Shown: positions 1 to 9,576 of the stretch, one piece after another | How the letters are laid out: every line of letters begins with the position of its first letter | How positions within the stretch are numbered: the first letter of the stretch is position 1 | NCBI RefSeq assembly: GCF_030010235.1 | Contig: NZ_JASCRS010000001.1 | Location: 558,001 to 622,000 of the forward strand | DNA from: Leucobacter sp. UT-8R-CII-1-4 | GTDB lineage: Bacteria > Actinomycetota > Actinomycetes > Actinomycetales > Microbacteriaceae | DNA: 64,000 nt | Direction: 5' to 3' | Program-made: the position numbers and the translations under genes | Notes under the pieces: model-generated | What the model saw: the letters and a program-made list of their open reading frames with translations, nothing else | What the model was told of the DNA's origin: nothing | Databases searched by the model: none

Positions 1-436
1 TCCACTCAACTTTATAACCCGATTGCTCGCAGTCCTGAACAATCTGGCTCAACATTTCGCCGTTGAAGTTTTGTGACAAGCCATCAACATTTTCAGCGAT
101 GAAAATTGGGGGTCTTAGCTTCTCCAAGGCCTGAATCATTGCGAGGTACAGCGTGTTTCGCACGTCATCGATTCGCTTCGGACCGGCTTTCGAGAACCCC
201 TGGCAAGGAAATCCCCCAAGTAGTACATCACAATGCCCGACCTCGTTCAGACTCTGGTAATAGTCTTCCGAGGTTACATCGACCGTCTTAGCCCTATGGC
301 CAAAATTCAAGTTGTAAGCGAGTACGGCGGCAGGGTCAGAGTCTATGGCAAGTGAGACATCAAACCCGCTGTCAACAAATCCCAAGTCCAGTCCGCCGAC
401 GCCGCTAAACAGGCTTACAATTTTTGGTTTGATCAT
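1..436 (-). CDS. DNA (cytosine-5-)-methyltransferase, N-terminal part (gene runs off the left edge)
   Basis: The reverse strand encodes at least 145 residues without a stop, beginning at an ATG whose first base is 436, and continues beyond the window. Motif I of C5-cytosine methyltransferases (SLFSGVGGLDLGF) lies at residues 8-20 and binds S-adenosylmethionine. Motif IV (GGFPCQGFS) lies at 74-82, with the catalytic Cys at 78. Motif VI (ENV) lies at 115-117. The enzyme would methylate C5 of cytosine in a specific target. Whether it is a solitary methyltransferase or part of a restriction-modification system cannot be seen because the neighbouring DNA is outside the window. Base composition is more AT-rich than the genes that follow, which fits acquired DNA. 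The family call is firm; the target sequence and the C-terminal recognition domain are unknown. Confidence 0.93.
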   Translation of the reverse strand, partial: MIKPKIVSLFSGVGGLDLGFVDSGFDVSLAIDSDPAAVLAYNLNFGHRAKTVDVTSEDYYQSLNEVGHCDVLLGGFPCQGFSKAGPKRIDDVRNTLYLAMIQALEKLRPPIFIAENVDGLSQNFNGEMLSQIVQDCEQSGYKVEW

Positions 437-642
437 TGCCTCATTCTAAATTCGAGGTACGACATTCAACGCCGTTTCGCCTGCAGCACCCGCACGGACA
501 TGCAGCAGGCAATTGTATCAACGCGAATTGGGGCGCACGATCACAGGCAACTGCTGTCCTTAGAGCCACAGTCGAGGACACCGTCCCCAACCAAACATGG
601 GCTCGCTTCTCGCGTCCCGTTAGTCAAGCCCCTCCTGGAGAG

Positions 643-826
643 TCAAACGATGGGGTCTCTTCTGGGTCACTATCGATCGGCACGTTCAAATCTAATTCAT
701 GCGATCCCCAACCGACAGGGCGTTTCGTACAACGCCCACGTGATGGAATCGTTCGCGAAGCATGTCGCGCCCGCGCTCGGCTGGAAGCCAAACACCGAGG
801 GGCCGGTGCAGGGCGACGCGATCTAG
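643..826 (+). pseudogene. Possible 3' remnant of an unidentified gene
   Basis: From roughly 710 to the TAG at 824-826 one frame has the strong G/C third-position bias of the neighbouring genes and would encode a C-terminal tail ending ALGWKPNTEGPVQGDAI. Upstream of about 700 that bias disappears and no convincing start or Shine-Dalgarno site is present. The simplest reading is the truncated end of a host gene whose 5' part was replaced when the methyltransferase region arrived. I do not recognise the family. It could instead be a short chance reading frame. Confidence 0.3.
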
Positions 827-843
827 ATCGCTGACCAAAACTG

Positions 844-874
844 GCGGTGGGCTGCGCTAGGCGCTGCCCACCGC
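844..874. terminator. Strong hairpin, probable terminator
   Basis: GCGGTGGGC (844-852) pairs perfectly with GCCCACCGC (866-874). Inside, after one T-T mismatch, GCGC pairs with GCGC around a 3-nt loop. It lies 18 bp after the stop of the gene remnant at 826. No T-run follows, so intrinsic termination is likely but not certain. Confidence 0.5.
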
Positions 875-930
875 TAACAGAAGCAAGCCTCACTCAGCTG
901 ATCTCACTCACACTCTTGTACGATTTTTCT

Positions 931-1782
931 ATGCTGTGCCAACGAGAACTCCAAACGGTTACGACTGACGGGCGAGTACTCGCTGGCCGAAGCTTCGGCC
1001 CAGCCGACGGCCAGCCGATCCTCTTTGTCGCGGGCGCAGCCACCGGCAAATCGATGCTTTTCGGTGACGACCTGCTCGAAGCAATGAAGCTGCGCATCAT
1101 CACGATGGATCGGCCAGGCCTTGGCGATTCAACGCCTGATCCCGCGCGAACCCTTGAATCAACCGCTGCCGACTACCGATCGTTTGTCGCGGCAGCTCTC
1201 GGCGAGAAAGCTGCACCGATCCCGGTAGTCGCAAATTCGCAGGGCGCTGTGTTCGCGCTCAAGCTTGCGAGCATGGGCGGCACGGCGAGCCTCACTCTGG
1301 TTTCTCCGGCCGACGAGCTCGCGCATCCGGCAATCCACGCCATGCTGCCCCCAGAAGCTACGATGCTCGCGGACCTCGCGCAATCAGCTCCCGAAGAAGC
1401 GGCCGCGATTCTCGGGGGATTTTCGGCGCAGGCAATGGAAGAAATGGTCATCTCAGGCTCAAATGCTGATGACGCGAGTTTCTACCAGGCCGAACCATTT
1501 CTTTCGCTCTATCGTCGCGGCCTGGCCGAGGGTTTCATGAACGATGGATCGGGTTACGTGACAGACACCCTGATCGCGATGCGCTCATGGCAGCTAGATT
1601 TTGATGCAATCTCCTGCCCGGCGCAGGTGCTCTTCGGCGCTGGTGACCTCAGTCACTCACCGGATCACGGCGAGACCCTCACCTCACGAATCCCGGGCGC
1701 TTCAAGAACCGTGTTCTCCGATGCTGGCGGAGCTCTGCTGTGGACCCACGCAAAGAAGATCCTCGAGCTGGCGAGCGCGTAG
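931..1782 (+). CDS. Alpha/beta-fold hydrolase
   Basis: A 283-residue protein of typical alpha/beta hydrolase length. The oxyanion-side strand region FVAGAATGKS lies near residues 32-41. The nucleophile elbow is ANSQG, with the predicted catalytic Ser at 103; it departs from the usual GxSxG by having Ala/Asn before the Ser. The acid-containing stretch FGAGDLSHS is near the C-terminus. The substrate cannot be predicted. An upstream in-frame ATG at 847 exists, but it would place a hairpin inside the coding region. ATG 931 is preferred because a TACGAT -10-like box (919-924) ends 6 nt before it, the spacing seen for many apparently leaderless genes here. Confidence 0.85.
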   Translation: MLCQRELQTVTTDGRVLAGRSFGPADGQPILFVAGAATGKSMLFGDDLLEAMKLRIITMDRPGLGDSTPDPARTLESTAADYRSFVAAALGEKAAPIPVVANSQGAVFALKLASMGGTASLTLVSPADELAHPAIHAMLPPEATMLADLAQSAPEEAAAILGGFSAQAMEEMVISGSNADDASFYQAEPFLSLYRRGLAEGFMNDGSGYVTDTLIAMRSWQLDFDAISCPAQVLFGAGDLSHSPDHGETLTSRIPGASRTVFSDAGGALLWTHAKKILELASA

Positions 1783-1833
1783 GGTCCACTGCACCGTTCG
1801 ACCGCGCCAGGCTCTCCCGCTACGCTCAGAAGC

Positions 1834-2396
1834 ATGATCTTTGACCGGGTGCTCTCCCCTGAGGAAAGCGTACTGGTGCTGCCCGAGCTACAGGCCTTGC
1901 AACGCACTTCGCCCTTTCATGCTCGCGTGATTGTTCAGTCGACCTCGGGTATCGAACAGTCGCATGTCGAGGTAGATCGGGCGAACGGTGAGTGGTTCGC
2001 GATAGACGAGTCGGGCTACGTCGATGAGTTTCGAGACGCGACAGCCTTTCACGGCGGCGAGCCTGTCGAACACGAGACGACGATGTTCAGCGAGCGACCC
2101 TCATCGCTCGACCCGTTCTTCCCTGAAGGATTGCTTTGGTAGGGAACACACGATCACGGCCTGCGCCCCATGCTTGCGGAGCGCGTTGGATCGCACTCAC
2201 TACTGCTCACCTTTGAGCACGGCAGCGATCCCGCGATGCGAGGGACCATGGTTTTTGACTATGAGCTGGGTCTTTTCACTCGAGTGCTGTACCCTTTCAG
2301 CCCCCAGATCCTGGTGCTCGATGTAGAAGTTGGCAAGAAGCTGGAACGCTTTGTGCCGGATTCTTTCCCTGAACTTGAAGTGGTGTATCCGAGCTA

Positions 2397-2400
<4 letters not shown>
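1834..2400 (+). pseudogene. Conserved hypothetical gene interrupted by one in-frame amber codon
   Basis: Residues 1-102 (1834-2139) are followed by TAG at 2140-2142. The same frame then continues without interruption through GTHDHGLRPMLAERV to a TGA at 2398-2400, which would make a 188-residue product. Codon bias is coding-like on both sides of the stop. The codon just before it is TGG (Trp), and a TGG to TAG change at 2140 would explain the interruption. A TACGCT box (1821-1826) ends 7 nt before ATG 1834, so the 5' end still looks expressed. An internal ATG at 2170 could start a 76-residue fragment. The downstream TTG start at 2397 overlaps its final stop, suggesting former translational coupling. 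I do not recognise the family. A sequencing error or readthrough is the alternative. Confidence 0.7.
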
Positions 2401-3476
<1,076 letters not shown>

Positions 3477-3702
3477 TGATGGGCTGAGCGTGGTGACGCT
3501 CGCGAGAGCAACGACGTGAAATGCCATGTTTTCCTGGGAACGGCACCGAGCACTCGCCCAAGATACGGTTTTTCAAGCAGCTGTTCACTGAGCCGCAGCT
3601 GCAAAGTCAACAAGGATTCATTTGGGGCAACCTCTGGGCTAACTGAGACTCCCACAATTGTCTGCGGCCATCCTTCCGCAGACGAACAGGTTTTCTCTTT
3701 CA

Positions 3703-6700
3703 ATGAGCCCTCTCCCCCTTTCCCGCCTTGGAGCCGGCGCGGTTGCAGTCGCATTTGTCAGCGCCGCAATTTGCTCCGGTGTCACATTCACAATGCCATC
3801 CTCAGCATTCGCCGAAGACACCGCGAACAGCAACTCCACCGCACCGCCCAACAGCGAAGTAGAACCAAGCACGCCAGAAACTGAGCTCCCAGGCACAACC
3901 GACCCAGGCACAACAGAGCCGGGCACAACCGAGCCGGGCACTGGCGAAGAATCACCCGCCGAGACCGGCGAAGAACCGGTTCCTGATGATCCAACGCCCC
4001 CTATCGCCCCACCAGAGGAAGCACCGACCACTGGCACCTCAGGAAACGCTGGCGCGCACTGGCCGCTAGTCATTACCGAGATCAACGGCGACAATGTTGG
4101 CGCCGATAATTACGAGTATCTTGAGGTCACCAACACGACCGATCAGCCGATCGACCTTGATGCAGCAGGAATTCAACTTCGCTACCACACGAGCCAGTGG
4201 AACACAGGCACCGTACAGCCTCTGATTCACCTTGACGGAGAGAACGATGCTCCGACAGTTATCCCGGCGGGCGGGATTGCCGTGTTCTGGATGAACTACG
4301 CGCCAGGCGATAGCCGACAATCACTCACGAAAGACGAATTCCGTGCCTTCTATGGCGTTTCCGAAGACGTGCAAGTGTTCCGTTTTGGGCCGCAAGCAGG
4401 TTTCGCAAACGGCGGAGACCGCGGTTTTAGCGTCACTGATGCTTCCGGAAAGACGCTCACCCGAGCCTGGGTTCCCGCAGATGATGGAAACTCCAAAACC
4501 CATTGGAACGCGCAATTTGCGGTGCCAAACGAACTCGACAGTGTTGACTCACGCCTCACCGAATACGACATCACCGGTGCGACCGCGAGCCCCACTCCCG
4601 GCAGCATCACCATCGAACAGGTGACCAGTCTGCTCACCAAACCAACAAATCCGTCACTTGGAGCTCCCGTGCTCCAGATCACCGAGGTGGCCCCCGACAC
4701 GGCGAACGTTTCGGGCTCAGATGCCTTCGAATTCATCGAGATCTACAATGCTTCGAACGCACCGGTGAATTTCGGAGACTACGTACTGAATTACCTCACG
4801 ACCGACAACGACCTAACAAACCCAACCACAAACTCGTCGACGCTCTGGCCAGCCGGTCCCGGCGAACCGGTCATTCAACCGGGCAACACCCTGGTGCTCT
4901 GGGTACAAAACCCGGCTGTGCTTGCGGCCGGATATGACACAGATCGCTTCAACTCAGAGTTCGGCAGCGAGCTTGTGTTGGGCGAAAATTTGCTCGTGAT
5001 CAAGTCAGCAGGTATGTCTAACGGTGGATCGCGCGGCCTCCAGCTCATGACAAAGTCGGGGCACGACGTGAGTCGCGCATACTATTTCAACGATGCGCAA
5101 ACCACACCGACTACCGCGATTCAGTACGCCTGGAATCCGGCAACAAGCACTCCGATGTGGAGCCCAGCAGATCCGGCGGGCAGCACCCAGACCATGCTCG
5201 GGCTTGAAACCCCCAGCCCTGGCGCTGTCAGCACCGGTCAGATCCCAGACGCATTTGTGCAATTTCCAGAGGCAGGCGCAGCACCTGAAATCACGGACCG
5301 CACGGTAACCCCTGGCGTTCCAGTAGCGCAGGATCTTGCGCTAGATTTTTTGATCAGCGATGACTCTCTGGTGCGCCGGGTCACTCTTGAAGTGACCGAC
5401 AACCTCGGTCACTCAGAAACTCGGAACCTTGCCTTTGGCGCGGCCGATGAATACCGTCACACGATTCCCCAGGTCGACCTCTTTGGCAAGCAGTGGATTG
5501 AATACACAGTTACTGCCAGTGACGGTCACCAGAGCAGCACGCTTGGCCCAGTGCGGGTTGCGTTGACCGACGGCGAGCTCGATCCGGTGCGTCTGAATGT
5601 TAACGATGGACAGTATGTGAGCGGCCAGACGCCACTCGTCGCAACCTCTGCAGACAATGTGGCTGGCCTCTCTCTCAGCGTCGATGGCACTGCGGTGAGC
5701 GATGGAGTTCGCTCGCTTGAGCGCGCACCAAAGTTCGCGATTGAGGCGACCGCCACTGATGCGTTCTTCCGCAACGGCATTAAGCACGGTGACAATGTGC
5801 TTCGAATCTTTGACGAGGGCTACTACGACAAAATCGTCACGGTCGACGCCGAGGTGCCGATGAGCGAGGTGATCCCCGGCGAAGCGCTGACCATTGGCGT
5901 GTACTCAGGCACCAAAGCTTGGCCGCAACCAGATGTGAACGAAAATAATGATGATTTCTCGTTCATGAATCCGAGGCTCGCGCTGCCCGATGGCCGTGTG
6001 CTACTGCCAAGCTCATGCGAGGGTGCCGGAGAAGTGAAACCGCTTCGCGCTATTGACTGCCCAAGCGATTCGGCTGAACGCATCAACCTCACCGACAACG
6101 ATCTGGTGTACTACCTTGCGACGTTCACGATTCCGGAAGACGCGTTCAACTCGACCGCAAAGGTCTGGGACTCGATGGCAGTCGCAGATGGCCCACACCA
6201 AGTAACCGCAAGCGTTGGCAGCGAGAGTGTCACCCGCACCGTACTCGTCGACAACACCGCGCCTGTGATTTCGAGCCCGATCGAAGACAACACGCAGTAC
6301 CGAGGTGACTTTACGATCGATGCGTCGGCCACTGACTCGGGATCCGGTCTCGACACAGTCAAGGCAACGCTCGACGGTGACCCCATTTCGATTCCTTTTG
6401 ATACCTCGTCGCTCACGCTCTCGCCAGACACCCATTCGCTCGCGATTACGGCAACTGACGTTGCCGGCAACGTCGCAACCAAAACGATTGAGTTCACCAC
6501 GCCTAACGAGAAACCGACGACCACACTGACCAGCCCAGAGCACGGCGCGAAGATTTCTGGCAGTTCAGTGAAGCTCGAGGGCGTACCCGTTTCAAACGTT
6601 GATGACCTCCTCGACGTATGTTTCGTAGAGGGGTACAGCTACGACCCGCAGAGCAGCCAGGTCACTTCGGCAACCGGTGCAATCGCGCACGCTGGATCGA

Positions 6701-8526
6701 CCAATCGCAGCGACGCTACCGCGCTGAGCGCAGAGCAACTGGCGAGGCTCACCAGCGTTGACGGCCTGAGCGTGTCAGAAACGTCAGACTCCGCGTTGCC
6801 GTACCAGCTCTTCACCGTGGAGGCACCCGAGGGTTCGCAAAAGGGTGCAGATGCTCGGGTACAGTGGAGCGGATCGGCGAATTCTAACGCGAAGGTGCTG
6901 CTCTATGTGCAAACCGACAAGGGCGCCTGGCAGGAAGTTGACCGCTATGTGACCACCGGCGGCGCACCAACCGAGTTCACTCTCGAAGCGCAAGTTCCGG
7001 TTGCTGGGCACGTCAGCGATGGCAAGTTGACCTTCCTGGTGCAGCATTCTGAGGGCTGGGCAGGCGCAGACCTCAGCAATCGCGATTCTGCGGTGACCCC
7101 GTTCAACGCAGATGCGACTCCTCGTGATTCTTACGACTTCACGCTCGCTTGGGAGTCGGACACGCAGTACTACAACAAGAACGAGGGCAAGCCGGCCGGC
7201 ACTGGTGGCTCAGATACGTGGTACCAGCACCAAGTGAACATTCACGATTTTGTGCTCAAAGAGCGTGAGAATCTGAACATTCAGTACATGACGCACACTG
7301 GCGACATCGTCGACAATTTCGATCAATCTTTCCAGTGGGACAACGCTGATGCGGCATACCAGAAGCTCGATGATGCTGGTCTGCCATACGGCGTGCTTGC
7401 AGGCAACCATGATGTCGGGCATTTTGACGGTGACTACACCAATTACGGGAATTACTTCGGCGAAGAGCGCTTTTCTGGGAACCCCTGGTACGGCGGCTCG
7501 TACAAGGACAATCGTGGTCATTACGATCTGGTGAGCGCAGGTGGCATTGACCTGCTGATGCTCTACATGGGCTGGCCAGATCCAAACAATGACGCCTCCA
7601 ACTCGGAAGATATTGCCTGGATGAACTCGGTTATTCAGCAGTACCCCGAGCGCAAGGTCATGATTAACCTGCACGAGTTCATGCTCACTACCGGTGGCCT
7701 CGGCCCGATTCCGCAGCGAATCTATGACGAGGTCGTAGCGCCAAACGCGAACGTTGTTTCGGTCGCATCTGGCCATTACCACGACGCGTATACCCGCCAA
7801 GACGAGTTTGATGACGATGGTGATGGCTTGGCCGATCGCACCGTGTATTCAATGCTCTTTGACTACCAGGGACTTGCCGAGGGCGGCCAGGGCTTCTTGC
7901 GCCTGCTGCACTTCGACAATGAAAATGGCAAGATTATCGTTCGCACGTACTCACCGTCTCGCGATCTTTTCAACTCTGAAGAGCCATCGTTGAACAGCCC
8001 TCCCGGAATGCAGGAGTTCGAGATTCCCTATGCGGCTGGAAACCTCGTTTCTGCAGCAAAAACTCTCTCAACTGACGCTTTCAAGGCAGACATTCTCACT
8101 GGCAAGACCATTGCGTGCGCCGAAGACGTACGCAGCGGCGAGACCGCGAGTGTGACCTGGAACAAGGTGAAGCCCGGCGAGCACAGCTGGTATGCGCGCA
8201 CTACCGGACCCTACGGGGGCGTCGAGTATTCCGAGGTTCGCACCTTCACGGTCACCGACAATGGCGGATCAGAGGGTGGCGACGGGAGCGACGGAGGCTC
8301 TAACGGTGGCTCTAACGGGGGCTCTAACGGGGGCTCTAACGGGAGCTCAAACGGTGGAGCAAACGGTGCAGCAGACGGTGGCACCGGTTCAACCGGTGGA
8401 TCGAACGGTCTTGACCCAATCGCAAATACCGGCTCGGATACACCGTGGCTCGTCATTGCCGGAGCGGTGCTCGCCGCCGTCGCCGGTGTAGCGTCAATGC
8501 TTGCGGCCAGGGCACGACGCCACTGA
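3703..8526 (+). CDS. Large secreted, cell-wall-anchored lamin-tail/metallophosphoesterase protein
   Basis: A 1607-residue surface protein. The signal peptide ends near MPSSAFA (about residue 37), followed by a Thr/Glu/Pro-rich linker with GTTEP repeats. Two lamin-tail-like domains (VITEINGDN at about 125 and QITEVAPD at about 325) are followed by Ig-like modules with VDNTAP junctions. A calcineurin-like phosphoesterase domain follows, with HTGDIVDNF near 1199, GNHD near 1235, a conserved His in LHEF near 1324 and SGHYHDAY near 1356. These are the expected metal ligands. A Gly/Ser/Asn-rich repeat leads to a sorting signal: IANTG near 1575, one membrane helix and a basic tail. It is likely exported and sortase-anchored, hydrolysing extracellular phosphoesters; the substrate is unknown. 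ATG 3703 is chosen over TTG 3658 because it places the signal peptide normally. Confidence 0.88.
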   Translation: MSPLPLSRLGAGAVAVAFVSAAICSGVTFTMPSSAFAEDTANSNSTAPPNSEVEPSTPETELPGTTDPGTTEPGTTEPGTGEESPAETGEEPVPDDPTPPIAPPEEAPTTGTSGNAGAHWPLVITEINGDNVGADNYEYLEVTNTTDQPIDLDAAGIQLRYHTSQWNTGTVQPLIHLDGENDAPTVIPAGGIAVFWMNYAPGDSRQSLTKDEFRAFYGVSEDVQVFRFGPQAGFANGGDRGFSVTDASGKTLTRAWVPADDGNSKTHWNAQFAVPNELDSVDSRLTEYDITGATASPTPGSITIEQVTSLLTKPTNPSLGAPVLQITEVAPDTANVSGSDAFEFIEIYNASNAPVNFGDYVLNYLTTDNDLTNPTTNSSTLWPAGPGEPVIQPGNTLVLWVQNPAVLAAGYDTDRFNSEFGSELVLGENLLVIKSAGMSNGGSRGLQLMTKSGHDVSRAYYFNDAQTTPTTAIQYAWNPATSTPMWSPADPAGSTQTMLGLETPSPGAVSTGQIPDAFVQFPEAGAAPEITDRTVTPGVPVAQDLALDFLISDDSLVRRVTLEVTDNLGHSETRNLAFGAADEYRHTIPQVDLFGKQWIEYTVTASDGHQSSTLGPVRVALTDGELDPVRLNVNDGQYVSGQTPLVATSADNVAGLSLSVDGTAVSDGVRSLERAPKFAIEATATDAFFRNGIKHGDNVLRIFDEGYYDKIVTVDAEVPMSEVIPGEALTIGVYSGTKAWPQPDVNENNDDFSFMNPRLALPDGRVLLPSSCEGAGEVKPLRAIDCPSDSAERINLTDNDLVYYLATFTIPEDAFNSTAKVWDSMAVADGPHQVTASVGSESVTRTVLVDNTAPVISSPIEDNTQYRGDFTIDASATDSGSGLDTVKATLDGDPISIPFDTSSLTLSPDTHSLAITATDVAGNVATKTIEFTTPNEKPTTTLTSPEHGAKISGSSVKLEGVPVSNVDDLLDVCFVEGYSYDPQSSQVTSATGAIAHAGSTNRSDATALSAEQLARLTSVDGLSVSETSDSALPYQLFTVEAPEGSQKGADARVQWSGSANSNAKVLLYVQTDKGAWQEVDRYVTTGGAPTEFTLEAQVPVAGHVSDGKLTFLVQHSEGWAGADLSNRDSAVTPFNADATPRDSYDFTLAWESDTQYYNKNEGKPAGTGGSDTWYQHQVNIHDFVLKERENLNIQYMTHTGDIVDNFDQSFQWDNADAAYQKLDDAGLPYGVLAGNHDVGHFDGDYTNYGNYFGEERFSGNPWYGGSYKDNRGHYDLVSAGGIDLLMLYMGWPDPNNDASNSEDIAWMNSVIQQYPERKVMINLHEFMLTTGGLGPIPQRIYDEVVAPNANVVSVASGHYHDAYTRQDEFDDDGDGLADRTVYSMLFDYQGLAEGGQGFLRLLHFDNENGKIIVRTYSPSRDLFNSEEPSLNSPPGMQEFEIPYAAGNLVSAAKTLSTDAFKADILTGKTIACAEDVRSGETASVTWNKVKPGEHSWYARTTGPYGGVEYSEVRTFTVTDNGGSEGGDGSDGGSNGGSNGGSNGGSNGSSNGGANGAADGGTGSTGGSNGLDPIANTGSDTPWLVIAGAVLAAVAGVASMLAARARRH
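8297..8352 (+). repeat. 12-bp tandem repeat encoding a Gly-Gly-Ser-Asn linker
   Basis: Four near-identical GGCTCTAACGGN units and a degenerate fifth encode GGSN repeats between the phosphoesterase domain and the wall-sorting signal. This is a flexible wall-spanning spacer whose length could vary by slippage. Confidence 0.9.
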
Positions 8527-8554
8527 TCAAATAGCTCGGTGATCGGCCACAGCT

Positions 8555-8587
8555 GAGGGGGCAGAGAGGTTTTCTCTCTGCCCCCTC
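8555..8587. terminator. Terminator of the phosphoesterase gene
   Basis: A perfect 14-bp stem (8555-8568 with 8574-8587, arm GAGGGGGCAGAGAG) closes a 5-nt GTTTT loop. It lies 28 bp after the stop codon and separates the surface-protein gene from the SD-driven gene at 8627. Confidence 0.8.
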
Positions 8588-8626
8588 GCCTGTAACAGGG
8601 CAGAATTGTGTTCAGGAGGCCAAACC

Positions 8627-9064
8627 ATGACCCAGAATGATTCGGTCAGTCGACTCGATGAAACCGAAAGAAATTCCCCCACTGAATACCCCGAAAATGA
8701 AGCCTTGATTCAGCTTGCTTGGCGAGGCGAAGAAGCATTGCTCTCACCGCAGGTTCGTGGAGATGCGGCCCGTGTTGAAGCTTTGCTTGCTCCTGACTTC
8801 ACCGAAATCGGGCAGTCTGGTGTGCATTGGTCCCGTCGCTCAGTGGTTGAGGCTCTTGTCGCGGAACCTCCAGCACCTCCTTCGATGATCATGAGGGAAC
8901 GTGCTGCTCGCGAGATTGCACCCGATGTAGTGCTGGTGAGTTATCGACTGAGCTTTGCTGGGAAGCAGAGTCTGCGTTCAGCTCTTTGGCGTCGTGTGGG
9001 TGAGACTGTGCAGTGCTTTTTTCACCAGGGCACGCCAATTGCTTTCACCGAGACAGGCGCCTGA
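8627..9064 (+). CDS. DUF4440/SnoaL-like (NTF2-fold) protein
   Basis: A 145-residue protein. After an acidic, poorly ordered N-terminus it resembles the NTF2-like DUF4440 family: LIQLAWRGEEALLSP, then LAPDFTEIGQSGVHWSRRSV and WRRVGETVQCFFHQGTP. These match the helix and curved-sheet pattern of that fold. Some relatives are enzymes or toxin/immunity modules; no specific role can be assigned. ATG 8627 is chosen over TTG 8606 because a near-perfect AGGAGG sits 8 nt upstream. The following gene starts 4 nt after this stop, so the two are probably co-transcribed. Confidence 0.75.
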   Translation: MTQNDSVSRLDETERNSPTEYPENEALIQLAWRGEEALLSPQVRGDAARVEALLAPDFTEIGQSGVHWSRRSVVEALVAEPPAPPSMIMRERAAREIAPDVVLVSYRLSFAGKQSLRSALWRRVGETVQCFFHQGTPIAFTETGA

Positions 9065-9068
9065 TCTC

Positions 9069-9542
9069 ATGGCAACTACCGCATTCACTGCGATTGAGCG
9101 GTATCGAGCATTGAGTGTAGACCGCGTTAATCTCGGATCGCTTGCCCCTGAGACGCAGAATAGTGATTACGAGTCAGCACAGCTCGAAATCAATTCACAG
9201 CTTTGGCACATTCGCACCGCACGAATCACACCAAACAAGCCCGGTGCATTTTTAGCATTCTGGCGGCGAGCGCTCGACGGCACTACTGAACCGTTTTCGG
9301 GCGATGACGAGTGTGTTGGGCTCAAGGTGTTCGTCTCAGAGGGTGACCGTTTCGGTGTCTTTAGTTTTACTCGCGAGCACCTTTTATCGCTTCGTGTAGT
9401 CAGCGCTCCTGGCATACCCGGCAAACGCGGTTTTCGTGTCTATCCATCTTGGTGCGAGGCCCTAAATCCGCAAGCATCGCGTACACAGCGGGCACAGGCA
9501 ATTGCGTTTGCTGAGCTGATAGCGCCAACTTCTGTCGTCTGA
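9069..9542 (+). CDS. MepB family protein
   Basis: A 157-residue protein matching the MepB family by the conserved series NSDYESAQLEI, RTARITPNKPGAF, the phenylalanine-rich FGVFSFTREHL and GKRGFRVYPSW. MepB was named from the Staphylococcus aureus mep locus; its biochemical function is not established. The start ATG 9069 lies 4 nt after the preceding stop, so translation is likely coupled. A longer upstream frame from 8955 overlaps the preceding gene and was rejected. No efflux pump gene accompanies it here, unlike the staphylococcal context. Confidence 0.8.
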   Translation: MATTAFTAIERYRALSVDRVNLGSLAPETQNSDYESAQLEINSQLWHIRTARITPNKPGAFLAFWRRALDGTTEPFSGDDECVGLKVFVSEGDRFGVFSFTREHLLSLRVVSAPGIPGKRGFRVYPSWCEALNPQASRTQRAQAIAFAELIAPTSVV

Positions 9543-9576
9543 AAGTTGCTTCACTTCAGGATGTAGTCTGAACTGT

